Assembly: GCA_010093485.1 (NCBI GenBank)
Contig: MU001499.1
Span: 1,007,397-1,071,396, forward strand
DNA from: Karstenula rhodostoma CBS 690.94
Taxonomy: Eukaryota; Ascomycota; Dothideomycetes; Pleosporales; Didymosphaeriaceae
Direction of reading: 5' to 3'
Length of the DNA: 64,000 nt
The first letter of the stretch is position 1. Each line of letters starts with the position of its first letter. Below, in pieces: positions 1-12,280 of this stretch. The translations under genes were made by a program, and so were the position numbers. The notes beneath the pieces were generated by a model, which ran no database searches, was not told where the DNA came from, and saw only the letters and a list, made by a program, of their open reading frames with translations.

Positions 1-1165
1 TACCTAGTAATAAGGAAATATCTAGAGGTACTATATAGTTCTATTAAATAGCTTTAAAGGATAGTACTATTTATAATAAGAGAGAAAGAAGGGTACCTAT
101 AGTACTAGACTTAATTAACTAAATATTAACTTACCTATATATATTATATAATATAGTAATATTATAATACTATAATACTATATAATACTAATAAAATAGT
201 ATACTCCTTATTTACTAATACCTAATATATAATTATAGAGAAGTTATAAAATATTAAGGATATTATAATTTAAAAAAGAATATAAAAGAGAGGTTACTTA
301 TTAGTAATAAGTAACTTATAGTACTATATATAAAAGCTAGCTTTTATAGAAAGAGACCTATATTATATTCTACTCTATTAAAATAGCTAATAATAATAAG
401 TAACTAATCCTTAGTAATAAATATAATATAGTATATATTAGTAGCGAGCCTATTAGTAACTTAGATATATCTAACTATATATATTATAAAATCTAATATA
501 TTATTTAGTAAGTTAACCTCTATTAGTATAATAATTAATCTAGTATATAAATATTATAAGTTATAGCTATAAACTATATAATTATAGAGTCTATTAGTAA
601 GTTTCTTATATATATATATATATATAGTATTACTAACCTAGGGTAGAATTACTTTTATAGTAGTTAACTAGGAATAGGGACTTTACTAGTAAGTAGTAAA
701 AGCTAATTATAATAGTTCTTAAAGATTAAGAGGAGCTAGACTTTATAGTAAAGATAATTATAATTAAGTTAGAGTAACCTATATAATTAATAAATATAGA
801 ATAGGTAGTAGTAGCTTTATAGGATATATAAGGAAGTAGTAGGTAATATTAATAGTAATAATAGGTAGATAATATTAATAGTAATAATAGGTAGGTAATA
901 TTAATAGTAATAATAAATAGGTAGTATTAATAGTAATAGTAATAGTAATAAGGTAAGCTATAAGCTATAAGTTATAGATAAAAGTTAAGGATATTAATAA
1001 GTATAGGTAAGGAGAGTTAGTATTAAATAACTATTAGTTAGTATTATACTAATAATAAAAAAAAAAGTATAAAAATATATAAAATAAGTATTAAAGAAGG
1101 ATAAAAAGCTCTCTCCTATTATAAGTATACTATATAGTTCTATAGGCCTGGATTAGAATCTAGGC
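1..1165 (-). mobile_element. Family 1 retroelement relic, copy a
   Basis: This stretch matches the reverse complement of about 4478-5660 over its whole length, including an ATT-type microsatellite near 840-955 and the near-palindromic end around 1148-1165 (CCTGGATTAGAATCTAGG). In the orientation set by the poly(A) tail of copy d, this copy is on the minus strand, and its tail end is cut off by the window start. It has no coding capacity. Inference: a RIPped non-LTR (LINE-like) element. Confidence 0.7.
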
Positions 1166-1177
1166 CAAAAGAAGAAG

Positions 1178-2838
1178 CTTATATAATTAATAAATATAAA
1201 AATAGTAATGGCTACCCTATAGTAGGTAAAGTAAGAAGTAGTAGATAATATTAATTATTATAATAGGTAGATAGTATTAATAAAGTAATATATAGAGCTA
1301 TAAGCTATAGACTAGTATTAGTTAGTTACCTCTTTATTTATTTATTTAGAATCCTTACTTTACTAAGTTAAGTTTATTTAATTACTATCTTTCCTTAGAA
1401 CTAGTTATTAAGATCTATTAAAAGTTACTAATTATAGCTAGATACTAGTTAATTTTATATTATAATTCTTATTACCTTATTCTACTATTAATATAATACT
1501 AAGTTCCTATACTTAGTATTTTATAACTAAATATACTATATACCCCTAATATTTTATTTTAAAATACTAACTCTATATAGCTACTACTATTTTTATTTTT
1601 TACTTTACTTTTTATTTTTTATTCTTTATATATTGCCCTATAGGTTCCGCGCTTAAAGCTTAAAATAGGATAAGATTTAAAACTCCTTTTTTATCTATAT
1701 ATTTACTATACTATATAGGACCTCTTATATTTAGTAAATACTTACCTTATTACTTATTATATCTATTATAAACTTTTTATCCTTCTTTATCTCTATTTTT
1801 TTTATTATAGTATATTTTAACCCCCTAGATCTCCTATACCTATAGACTAACCTAAGCCTCTCCTATATACTTTATTATAACCTAGCCTACTTTATATAAT
1901 TTAAAGGCTTCTAATATACCTATATATACTTCCTATTACTATTTAAACTAAGTTTTAACTTAGTAGACCTTATTCTTTAGAAATAATATAATTATTTCCC
2001 TAATTTAAAACTACTTCTTAGTTAAGGTTCTAGCTTATTTATTATTACTATATATAATAGGGTGTATTATTATCTATAGTTTATTAGATTTAGTTAAATT
2101 AATTTTAAGGTACTAGTAATATATTAGTAGACCTAGAAACTATAAATATTATACTATTAAGTAGGATTTATAATATATTTAGGATAGGTATTTTAATTAT
2201 ATTCTCTTCTTATATATTATTAATAACTAATAAAGTATAGAATAGAAGAAAATAATATAGGTAGTAGTATATATTTATATATATATATATATTTTTTTTA
2301 ATAAAAACTATCTTTTTTAATACTATTAACTCTCTATAGTTAGATTTCTTATATATTAGTAGGTATATACTAAGTCTATTTTAACTAGCCTTATACTATT
2401 TCTATTTTAGTTAGCTTAGTACTATACCCTTTTTAGTTAGCCTATATATAGATACTAGGTATACTTTAACTACTTTTTTAGTCCCTTTATATATTAGTAA
2501 AGTATAATACCTTTATATCCCCTCTACTTTATTAAGCCACCCTACCTTATAGTAAATTTCTATAATATAAGCTATAAGTTATAAGCTATAGGTAAAAGTT
2601 AAAAATATTAGTAAATATAAGTTAGTAGGAGAGTTAGTATTTAAATAACTATTAGTTAGTAACTTAGTATTACACTAATAATTAAAAAAAGTATAAAAAT
2701 ATATAAAAAAAAGGTCTAAATTATATAAATAAAGATTTAAAAGTAAGTAAATAAGTATTAAAGAAGGATAAAAAGGTCTCTCTTTTATTATAAGTATACT
2801 ATATAGTCCTATAAACCTAGATTAGAATCTAGGCTAAG
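1178..2838 (-). mobile_element. Family 1 relic, copy b, split by a family 2 insertion
   Basis: 1178-1309 and 2570-2838 together resemble adjoining parts of family 1 copy a, ending in the same CCTAGATTAGAATCTAGG terminus near 2817-2835. They are separated by a complete family 2 element at 1310-2569. The sequence AGCTATAAG(C/T)TATA occurs on both sides of the insertion (1296-1309 and 2570-2583), as expected for a target-site duplication. Confidence 0.6.
1310..2569 (+). mobile_element. Family 2 retroposon, full-length RIPped copy (about 1.26 kb)
   Basis: It starts with TAGTATTAGTTAGTTACC and ends with a CTATAATATA terminus. The same 5' start and 3' end recur in the inverted copy at about 6005-7286, which suggests this is the full-length unit. 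It is flanked by a 14-bp duplication (1296-1309 and 2570-2583, one C/T difference). No ORF survives. Duplications of 12-15 bp, together with other copies that keep the 3' end but vary at the 5' end, point to target-primed retroposition rather than a cut-and-paste DNA transposon. Confidence 0.65.
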
Positions 2839-3900
2839 TAGCCTATTAATTTTTTTTTTATAAAAGTTAAATATAGTATAGTATTATTATAATATATATA
2901 AGTAACTAAGAGTAGAATTAAAAGTTAAAAGTTTAGATTTAATATTTCTATAAAATAAATAAGGAGTCTTTTAGTAAGTTTCTACTATTTAAGGATTAAA
3001 AAGAGCTTAAAATAGAAAGTTTAAACTTATTAAATAATAATAAAGATAAATAAGTATAAAGTAGTTTAAATTAGCTCTACTTAAAATAGTCTAGCCTTAT
3101 ATAGCTTAAGATACTCTTAGAGTAAATAAATATAATTAAAAGCTATTATAATAGTTTACTTTTTAAATATTTTAGTATATCTTATACTTTAGAGTATATA
3201 TAGTAAAAGTATTACTAGACTAGAATAGTTAAAAATATATTTAACTATATTTATAATTATAAGTACTATTAATAGGTAAACTTTAAAAATATAAATTATA
3301 TAGCCTTCTTTAGCCTTTACCTATTCTAAATTAACTATAGTAATATATTATAATAGATTTTATTACTAATCTATTTTTAAATTACTTTACTAGGCTTATA
3401 TATAATATAATTTTAGTTATTATTAATTATTTTTTAAAGATAGCTTATTATATACCTATAAGAATAGACTAGAATAGCGCTAATTTAGTTTAGGCTTAAA
3501 TTTATAAAGTTATTAAACTCTATAAGAATTTAGAGACTATACTATTAAATAGAGGTCTAGTAATAAAGTTAAAGTATTAGAATACTTTTTATTACTATCT
3601 AAACTTTTAGTATATTTTAATATTAGCTTTTTACCTATAAACTAATAGGTAGATTAAGTAATAAAACTAGATATTAAAATAATATTTTTAAATTTTTTAT
3701 TCCCTATAATAGGATAATTAGGCTATATAGATCTTATTAGTAGAGTTTATATATAATAAAAGTAAAGGCTAGTATTAGTTAGTTATTTTTTTATTATTTA
3801 TTTAGAATTCTTATTTAGCTAAGCTAAGTTTATTTAATTACTATCTTTTCCTAGAACTAGTTAAAGTCTATTAAAAGCTACTAATTATAACTAGATACTA

Positions 3901-4415
3901 GTTTTTTTTTTAAATATAAAGCTACTATTATAACTATCTAGTAATAAGGAAATATCTAGAGGCCCTATATAGATCTATTAAAAGACTCTAAAGAATAGTA
4001 CTATTTATAATAAAAAAAAAGAGTACCTATAGTACTAGACTTAATTAACTAAATATTAACCTACCTATATATATTATATAATATAGTAATACTATTATAT
4101 ATTAGTGGGTACGTGTTAATCCTGTTTTGGTTAGCTTGGCGCTATACCCTTTTTGGTTAGCCTGTATATAGATACTGGGTATACCTTAGCCACTTTTTTA
4201 GTCCCCCTTTATTTATATATTAGTAAAGTATAATACGCCTTTTTATCCCCCCTACTTTATTAAGTTACTCTACCTTATAGTAAATCTCTATAATATATAG
4301 TAATACTATAATACTATATAATACTAATAGGGTAGTATATATCTTATTTACTAATACCTAATATATAATTATAGAGAAGTTATAAAATATTAAAAATACT
4401 ATTAAATATTAATAA
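3901..4415 (-). mobile_element. Family 1 truncated copy c with poly(T) end
   Basis: It begins with a T run at about 3902-3911 (a poly(A) tail on the minus strand) and follows the family 1 sequence. It is truncated at its other end at about 4415 and flanked by ATACTAGTT-like duplications. It is itself interrupted by the family 2 insertion at 4096-4294. Confidence 0.6.
4096..4294 (+). mobile_element. Family 2 5'-truncated copy, partly RIPped
   Basis: This is a roughly 200-bp copy of the family 2 3' end, with comparatively GC-rich remnants (GGTACGTGTTAATCC, TTTTGGTTAGC). It is flanked by a 15-bp duplication, ATATAGTAATACTAT, at 4081-4095 and 4295-4309, and lies inside a family 1 copy. Confidence 0.7.
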
Positions 4416-4477
4416 TAAAATACTAGTTAACTATATTATAATTCTTATTATTTTATTCTATTATTAATATAATACTT

Positions 4478-5685
4478 AGTCTAGATTCTAATCTAGGTTT
4501 ATAGAACTATATAGTATACTTATATAAAAGAGAAACCTTTTTATCCTTTTTTAATACTTATTTACTTACTTTTAGACCTTTATTTATATAATTTAGACCT
4601 TTTTTTTTATATATTTTTATACTTTTTTAATTATTAGTATAATACTAACTAATAGTTATTTAAATACTAACTTTTCTATTTACTTATACTTACTAATATC
4701 CTTAACTTTTACTTATAGTTTATAGCTTATAGCTTAGTATATTATTCTATTACTATTACTATTACTATTAATACTATCTACCTATTATTAATATTAATAT
4801 TATCTACCTATTATTACTATTAATATTACCTACCTATTATTACTATTAATATTACTTACTATTTCTTACTTTATTTACTATAGGGTATTAACTACTATAA
4901 AAGTAATTCTAATAAGTTTTAAATTAGTAATACTATATATATATATATATAAGAAATTTATTAATAGACTTTATAATTATATAGTCTATAGCTATAACTT
5001 ATAGTATTTATATACTAGGTTAATTATTATACTAATAGAAGTTAATTTAATAGAGAATATATTTAACCTTATAGAGGTCTATATTATTTAGATTTATACT
5101 ATATATAGAATTAGTATTATTATTAATATATATAAGATTATATTTATTACTAATAATTAGTTACTTATTATTAGCTATTTTAGTAAAGATATAGTATAGA
5201 TCTCTTCCTATAAAAGCTAGTCTTTATATATAGTACTATAAATTACTTACTACTAGTAGGTAACCTCTCTTTTATATTTTTTTTTAAATTATAATATTAT
5301 TAATATATAATATTTTTAATATTTTATAATATTTTTAATATTTTATAACTTCTTTATAATTATATATTAGGTATTAGTAAATAAAAAGTATACTACCCTA
5401 CTAGTATTATATAGTATTATAGTATTATAGTATACTATCCTACTAGTATTATATAGTATTATAGTATTATAGTATTATAGTATTACTATATTATATAATA
5501 TATATAGGTAAGTTAATACTTAGTTAATTAAGTCTAGTATTATAGGTACCTTTTTTTCTCTTTTATTATAAATAGTACTATCCTTTAGAGCTATTTAATA
5601 GAACTATATAGTACCTCTAGATATTTTCTTACTACTAAGTAGTTATAATAGTAGCTCTATATTAAAAAAAAAAAAAAAAAAAAAA
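4478..5685 (+). mobile_element. Family 1 relic, copy d, with poly(A) tail
   Basis: This is the inverted counterpart of 1-1165, starting at CTAGATTCTAATCTAGG (4481). It contains an (ATT)-rich microsatellite at about 4740-4860 and ends in an uninterrupted run of 22 A at 5664-5685. The A tail gives the element its polarity and suggests a poly(A) non-LTR retrotransposon or its RIP-degraded remnant. Confidence 0.65.
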
Positions 5686-6004
5686 CTATTAATAATAAGT
5701 AAATATATTCTACTAATAATATATCTTTTTATATACTTATTAAAGTACTTTAACTACTATAAACTAAGCTTATTTATTATCTAACTATTTTTAAAAATTA
5801 TAATAATTTAGTTATAATATAAATTCTCCTTTTTATATTAAATAAAGAGGTAGTACTTATTTATAAAAATAATAAAGGGTAGAATTAGCTAGTCTATTAT
5901 ATTAATACTTTAAATAATTATTATTTACCTCTAATTATTCTACTAAATATTTTTTAACTATTCTTAATATTTAGAGTCTATAATTATTACTCTAGTAGAT
6001 ATTA

Positions 6005-7286
6005 TATTATAGAGATTTACTATAAGGTAGAGTAACTTAATAAAGTAGGGGGGATAAAAAGATATATTATACTTTACTAATATATAAATAAAGGGGGACT
6101 AAAAAAGTGGCTAAGGCGTGTCTAGTATCTATATATAGGCTAACTAGAAAGGGTATAATACTAAGCTAGCTAAAATAGGACTAGTATAATACTAACCCTA
6201 AATAGACTTAGTATATACCTACTAATATATAAGAATTCTAATAATAGAGAATTATTAATAGATAAAAAGGATAGTTCTTATTAAAACTAGAAAAAAAATA
6301 TATATAGGTAGGTACTACTACCTATATTACTTTCTCCTATTCTATACTCTATTAGTTATTAATAGTATATATATAAAAAGAGAAAAGAATATAAGTAAAA
6401 TACCTATCCCTAATATATAAATTCTACTTAATAGTATAATACTTTACTTATAGTTTCTAGACTTACTAATATATTACCTATACCTTAGGATTAACCTAAC
6501 TAATAAATCTATATAGATAAAGATTTACCTATTCCCTACTATCTATCTAGGGATAATAATAATAACTAATACCTATAATATAACTATAGAATATAGTAAG
6601 GAATTTTATATAATAATAGTAATAATAGGTAAGAATTATAATATCTATAAAATTAAGAGCTAGCTAGAATCTAAAATTATATATATAGGTATAAAAGAAA
6701 TATTTATACTATATAAGCTAGATTAGCTAATAATATAATACTTAATAACTAGTAGCTATAGATATATACTATAGTAATAGGAGATATAAGATATATAAAA
6801 TTACTATAATAATAAAGAGGAGACTAAAAAGAATAAAAAGTTTATAGTAAAAGTAATAGGTAAAATAAGTATCTACTAGATATAAGAGATCCTATATAGT
6901 ATAATAGTATAAGTAAAGTCCTAAGTTCTATTCTATTTTAAGCCCTAAGCGTGGAGCCTATAGGGTAATATATAAAGGGTAAAGGATAAAAGGTAAAATA
7001 AAAAATAGAGATAGTAGTTATATAAGATTAGTATTTAAAAGTAAAGTATTAGAGGTATATAGTATATTTAGTTATAAAATACTAAGTATAAGAGCTTAGT
7101 ATTATATTAATAGTAGAATAAGGTAATAAAGATTATAATATAAAGTTAATTAGTATCTAGCTATAATTAGTAGCTTTTAATAAATCTTAATAACTAGTTT
7201 TAGGAAAAGATAGTAATTAAATAAACTTAACTTAGTAAAGTAAGAATTCTAAATAAATAAATAAAGAGGTAACTAACTAATACTAG
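6005..7286 (-). mobile_element. Family 2 retroposon, inverted full-length RIPped copy
   Basis: The reverse complement aligns with 1310-2569 from the same 5' start (about 7286) to the same 3' end (about 6005). Both flanks carry the 15-bp repeat TAGTAGATATTATAT (5993-6007 and 7287-7301). It has no coding capacity. Confidence 0.65.
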
Positions 7287-7770
7287 TAGTAGATATTATA
7301 TCTATTATAAAGCTAGACTTATTAAAATTATAAATATTTTTATTCTAGATACTATACTTAGCTTTAGTATTTACTATAAGTTAAAACTAGTTTTTAATAA
7401 CTATTAAATTTTTATAGAGGGCTCTTTTATAATTATACTTCTAATTAAATTTTATTATAAGCTCTAGCTAACCCTTTATAAAGTTTATAGTTTAATTTTT
7501 ACTAACTAGTCTTTAATTTTACTTAGCCTATAAAGAGTTAGTTTTATTTTCTACTATAATAAACTAGACTAGAAATTTTTATATATTTATATTAAATAGG
7601 TTTTATATAAGTATTTACTATTTTATTAAAAAAAAATTTAAAGTTAGAGGTATAGTTATATTAAAAGCTTATTCTAATAAATAAATTATTTATTATTTTT
7701 TATATAATATTATAAATAGCTATAGTATATTATTATAATAGTATTATATTTTATTTAATAATCTAAAGTA

Positions 7771-7888
7771 GGCGTGCCTTAGCCACTTTTTTAGTCCCCC
7801 TTTATTTATATATTAGTAAAGTATAACACGCCTTTTTATCCCCCCTACTTTATTAAGTTACTCTACCTTATAGTGAATCTCTATAATA
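7771..7888 (+). mobile_element. Family 2 5'-truncated copy (about 118 bp)
   Basis: It contains only the last ~118 bp of family 2, ending GTGAATCTCTATAATATA. It is flanked by TAATCTAAAGTA (7759-7770) and TAACCTAAAGTA (7889-7900), a 12-bp duplication with one C/T difference. Confidence 0.7.
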
Positions 7889-8040
7889 TAACCTAAAGTA
7901 TAAACTATAATCTAGCTTTTTTTAACTATAGTAGCTATTAAGGTAGTTAAAATATTATATTATACTATAGGTAATAGTATACTTTAGTAGGGTTTTAGTA
8001 GAGTAAGTATTTTATATAAGTAAGTAACTTACTTATAAAG

Positions 8041-8203
8041 TATATTATTATACTTTACTAATATATAAATAAAAGAGGACTAAAAAAGTAGCTAAGACAC
8101 GTCTAGTATCTATATATAGGCTAACTAGAAAGGATATAGTACTAAGCTAGCTAAAATAGAATTAATATAATACTAAACTAAAATAGACTTAGTATATACC
8201 CCT
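8041..8203 (-). mobile_element. Family 2 fragment, inverted
   Basis: The reverse complement matches the family 2 region around the TTAGCCACTTTTTTAGTCC segment but lacks the constant 3' end. It is a broken copy at the edge of the AT-rich block. Confidence 0.55.
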
Positions 8204-8331
8204 TAGTATTATTATATTATATTTTATTATAATATAGAATATTTACTAATCCCTTTATATCACCTCTATTATATCTTAATCCTTAAATAATTCTTAAGAT
8301 ATAAATCTAAGATTAGGTAAGTAGGAACCCC

Positions 8332-10027
8332 TTATAATAACTGTAAGGCGATAACATTAGAGGCTGGATGGAGGAATGGCGTTCCTGGTCTGAGGAGCGT
8401 GGTGTAGAGTTTTAAGCCTGTTATCTTCGATAGTTTTATAGATTCCATACTCGAAGGACCTGGCGGACGTGGAATGTCTTGTGACGCTGCGAAAAAATCA
8501 TCGTCTACGTGCCATCGTGGGACGTCGTATTCGGAGGTTGGCTGCGTTGCCCGCAGCGTAAGCCAATAATGGCCTACGCCTGCTTCAGATAGAAATATAT
8601 TTAAAAAGGATAGCAAAGGATCCAGTCGAGATAACAGTGCCGAGGGGGGGGGGAGTCACATGAGCCGACCAGGTATGGAAGGATGGCGGCAGCGTCAATG
8701 TCGTTAGGAGCGGGCCGCAGTACGTCCACGTGGATAAGTTTTCGATGCTAAGGTCTTCTGATGTGTTCGATTGTCGGGTTGCGTCAACATTAAGGTATGG
8801 CATGATTTTGTAAGCGCCATGTTGAAGAACAGGATTCATCCTCCTTCACGATGGTATAATTTTCAATGTCCTGCGGTTTTTTAAGTCGCTTGCTACTTCC
8901 ACAAATCTGTAGGTGTATAGAGAATGTTAGAGGACTCACGCTTCTTATGCTAGCAGCGACATCATACGATGAGAAATAGGCGCCCTGAAGTTGTATTCAT
9001 GATGCACAGCACCTTGTTTGTTGATGTTCAAGGCGTAGAAACAGGAGCAGGGATACACGCGTTAGCGCGAGTCGTGTTTTAGGGCTAACACTGGTCACTC
9101 GACTTGGAGGTTCGGGACTCATACACGCACGACCAACAACCTCCACGAGACGTTCTAGGGAACCTTCATTTTGATCGGCCGATAGACGTCGACGTAGAAT
9201 TGGTATTAACAACTCATTGAACTGCTCCACTGACGCCCATGTATGGGTACGGCACGCACATCAACAGGAACACCCAGGGGGCAATGGAAAAGCGAACCGA
9301 AGGCTAAGAGTGGTCTAACCATGATGTGCACTATGGAGATATAATCAAAACGGGTATTCCTCGATACAAACAAAGCATCTCCTCGGGTTTTCGTAACAAA
9401 AAAGTTCAGACCACTTTCTCATATAGGTTCAATCGCAAATGCAGGATAGATTGAAAACGTTTCTTGTGATTCGACTCTCGATTGTAGAAGGCGAAGCGCG
9501 GGCCCGCAAGCTGAGGGGAACAGAAAGCGAGAAGAATGAATAGTGGCACCGATCTGACAGTTCCGTACTTTTGTGTCGCAAACGTCCAGTGGCGTGCATG
9601 GGTAGTGAATACTGCGTCTGCGGGATCAGCACTGGGCTGCAAGCAACTTACGTGCATGCTGATAGCGGAAGAAGCAGGATGCTTGCCAGGCGCATTGCCA
9701 AAAGACTGGACGTCGGCTGTTCATAAACCAAACATGTACTCCAAAACTCCGCGGTCCTTGAAAGACCAAATGCTTCCATTGCTTCAAGCGAAAACGCCGC
9801 TCCCATGCCGACGCCTATAACTGGGGACTCTATCAGTTCGTGGTGGTGGACGCGCAAGGGCTCGTAAGGGAGGTACCGGTCGACGGAGGCGGCGTCGTAA
9901 TTCGTAAAGGTAAAGGGATTGAGTATTGGGTGAACGCTCAGGACGTGCGCAGTCGACACTGCGCCGCCAAGGGACAGGCCGTAAACTCCAGAAGAACGCA
10001 CAAGTCTGACACGCCAGGGATTCGGAC
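8332..10027. other. Gene-free transition region
   Basis: Base composition returns to normal here. Only short overlapping reading frames on both strands are present, and none has a recognisable domain or a supporting splice pattern. There is a G run near 8646. It may hold the 3' untranslated region of the Ras gene at its right end. I see nothing else. Confidence 0.5.
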
Positions 10028-10811
10028 TCAAAGAATGACGCATTTGGGACCCTTCTTGTCGCGAGGCCCGGGGCGCCCCCTGCCACGAGATTTCTCGCCG
10101 TTGGCGGTGCGAGTAGGGCCGGGTCGGACATGAGTACGATCGCGCGGCGGCTTGGAGTCACGGCTTGAGCCTTGGTGTCGCTGCTTGCGTAGCTGGCGCA
10201 CGACGTCGAAGAAGGCTTTCTCGACATTCACGCAATTCTTAGCGGAAGCTTCTACGAACTCGCAGCCCAACTCTTTAGCCAGGGCACTGCCCTCTTGTGT
10301 TGATACTTCACGTTCTGTCACGCGATCGCACTTGTTCCCCACTAGCATGACAGGCGCAGCGCCGAACGTAGAGCCGAGCGACGAGGCAGTGAGGGGGGAG
10401 CCGGGATAGTTCGGGGAGCCCGAGAGAGAGGATTCCTTGACGCGCTGTATTTGGTTGTGGAAGCGCTGGATGCGAGCAAACGACGAGCGCGATGATATGC
10501 TGTAGACGAGGACGAAGCCCTCGCCATCACGTATCCACTGGTCGCGCAGTGCAATGTACTCTTCCTGGCCGGCCGTGTCGAGCACTTCGAGCATGCACGA
10601 CTGGCCGTCGATCTGCACCTGTTTACGGTACGAGTCCTCGATGGTCGGGTCGTAGGTTTCGACGAAGTGGTTCAGACAGAGCTGTGGCGGAGTGTTAGCC
10701 GTGCATCGTAACGTCGGGCAACGCCGTGCTCACCTGGATGGTCAAGGCCGTCTTGCCCACGCCGCCGTCGCCCAGAACCACCAGCTTGTACAGAGTCATC
10801 TTCCCCGCCAT
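10028..10811 (-). CDS. rasB: Ras-family small GTPase (RasB / ras-2 type)
   Basis: Two exons, 10811-10734 and 10681-10028, with a 52-nt GTGAGC...CAG intron, give 243 aa. Residues 1-26 (MAGKMTLYKLVVLGDGGVGK onward) hold the P-loop GDGGVGKT. Exon 2 supplies the effector segment YDPTIEDSYRK, the switch II motif DTAGQEEY, NKCD and EASAK for guanine binding, and the C-terminal prenylation box CVIL. The start was chosen because it matches the conserved fungal MAGKMTLYKL amino end. Between the G3 and G4 motifs there is a Ser/Pro/Gly-rich insert, and before the CAAX box a long basic tail, both typical of the fungal RasB/ras-2 class rather than RasA. Members of this class act at the plasma membrane in hyphal growth, polarity and conidiation. 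That the intron lies immediately after the P-loop segment fits a conserved fungal Ras gene structure (inference). Confidence 0.93.
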
Positions 10812-12187
10812 AGCGCCGGCGTGTCGAGGGACTGGCGTGGCTGGATGGGGGCGTGGGAGGGGGGAGGTCGGGGGGTGTCGTGGAAGGCAGCGGGCAGGGT
10901 CGGGATGGATGCGAGGCGCAGAAGCGGTCGTCGTGGACCAGTCCGACCAGAGGTGTCGAGTAGGTGGGGAGCGGCGCACAGGGTGGGACGGCGAGCGGCA
11001 GGGGGTCGCGGGCGACTCGCAGAGGGCAGCAGGCAGCGGGCGCTGGCGCGGGCGCGGACGGGCACGATGAGGATGGGGATGATGGGCAGGACGCAGGGTG
11101 ACGGGGTGCGTGTGCGTGTGCAGCGCTGCTGGGGCCGTGGCAGCCGGTGGAGCGTGGGTTTCGCAGCGGAGGATGGCAATGGCAGTGGGCGTGGCAGAGG
11201 GCGTGGCAGTGGCAGTGGCAGGGCAGTGGCAGGGCGTCTGGGTCGGGGTCGGGATGCGCCCACGTTGTTGAAGACGGCAGCGACTATGACAGCGTCTCGT
11301 TCGCGCGTCGCATCAAGGCGGGATCCGGCGTGGGGTGCAGGTGCAGGTGCAGCGTGGGTGAGGGTGCGGAGAGGAGCCTGGGAGGAGAAGAGCAACAAGC
11401 AACGGTGGATGCGGACGGCGAGCACATTTGACCTGGCCGGGGCGCTGGCGCTGGTTTGGGCGGGTCGCAGATACACCCTCCCTAGCCTACTAAGCCTAGC
11501 AACAAACACCAACAGGCAGGCAAGCCCCGCGACGGCCCATCTGCCCCCCCGGCCGCCAGCCTCTTGCACTTGCAGCGTGTGCCACGGCCCGCGTGGATGC
11601 AACATGGCCGTGGCCGACGACGACGACGACAGCGCACTGCGCAGAGCGGCGAGGGGTGCTGCGGCTGCGGCTGCGGCTGCTGCTGCTGCTGCTGTTGCTG
11701 TTGCTGCTGTGTGCCGTCGCCTGTGCCATTGTGCGATGGCCAGACTCGCGGCCCATGCCCAGCGCGCCCTGGCCTGCAGCCCTGGCCTGCTCAGTGCTGT
11801 GGAGAGACATGCACATGTCGGCGGCGGCCCTCGCGTCTCCAGTCGCCGGCGAGCCCGTCCCCAAGGAGCTGCGTGCTGCCGGCCGCGTCTGCTTCTGGCC
11901 GCTCGCTGCTGCATGCGCGGTCGAATACAGGCGCGCTGTCCAGGCGCCAGTGCGGCAGTAGAGATACGGGCAGGGGCAGTGGGCAGTGGGCACCATGCCC
12001 GCCAACAGCTCCCGCCGCCGCCCCACCCCACACGGCGACTGGGAGCCCTGCGCGCTGAGCACTTGTCGCCGTTTCGGTACCTCTCCCACTCCCGCACAGC
12101 GGGCCCTCGCCTTCGCCTGCGTCGAGCTGTCGCGCCGGGATCCATGGGCAGCAACGGCGCCTCTCCAGAGTCCAGAGTCCAGAGTCC

Positions 12188-12280
<93 letters not shown>

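Larger units (their letters stand above)
3770..4477 (+). mobile_element. Family 2 5' fragment interrupted by family 1
   Basis: The family 2 start (AGTATTAGTTAGTTA at 3771) runs to about 3900. The same family 2 sequence resumes at about 4416 (ATACTAGTTAAC, then ATAATTCTTATTA). The gap is filled by a family 1 fragment flanked by ATACTAGTT on both sides. Confidence 0.55.
1..8331. repeat. AT-rich, RIP-degraded nested repeat block
   Basis: Very AT-rich DNA with almost no GC-rich islands and no open reading frame of 60 codons or more on either strand, in contrast to the sequence right of about 8.33 kb, where base composition changes abruptly. By eye it is built from at least two interspersed repeat families in both orientations, inserted into each other. 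Where copies can be aligned, the differences are almost all C-to-T or G-to-A, the signature of repeat-induced point mutation in Pezizomycotina. No transposase or reverse transcriptase can be read any more. The stretches 2839-3769, 5690-5992 and 7302-7758 are also AT-rich relics that I could not assign to either family. The left limit is the window edge, so the full size is unknown. Confidence 0.9.

Noticed and set aside
1..8331. AT-rich block as a centromere
   Set aside because: RIPped AT-rich blocks occur in many places in such genomes; nothing here distinguishes a centromere, and the left limit is not visible.
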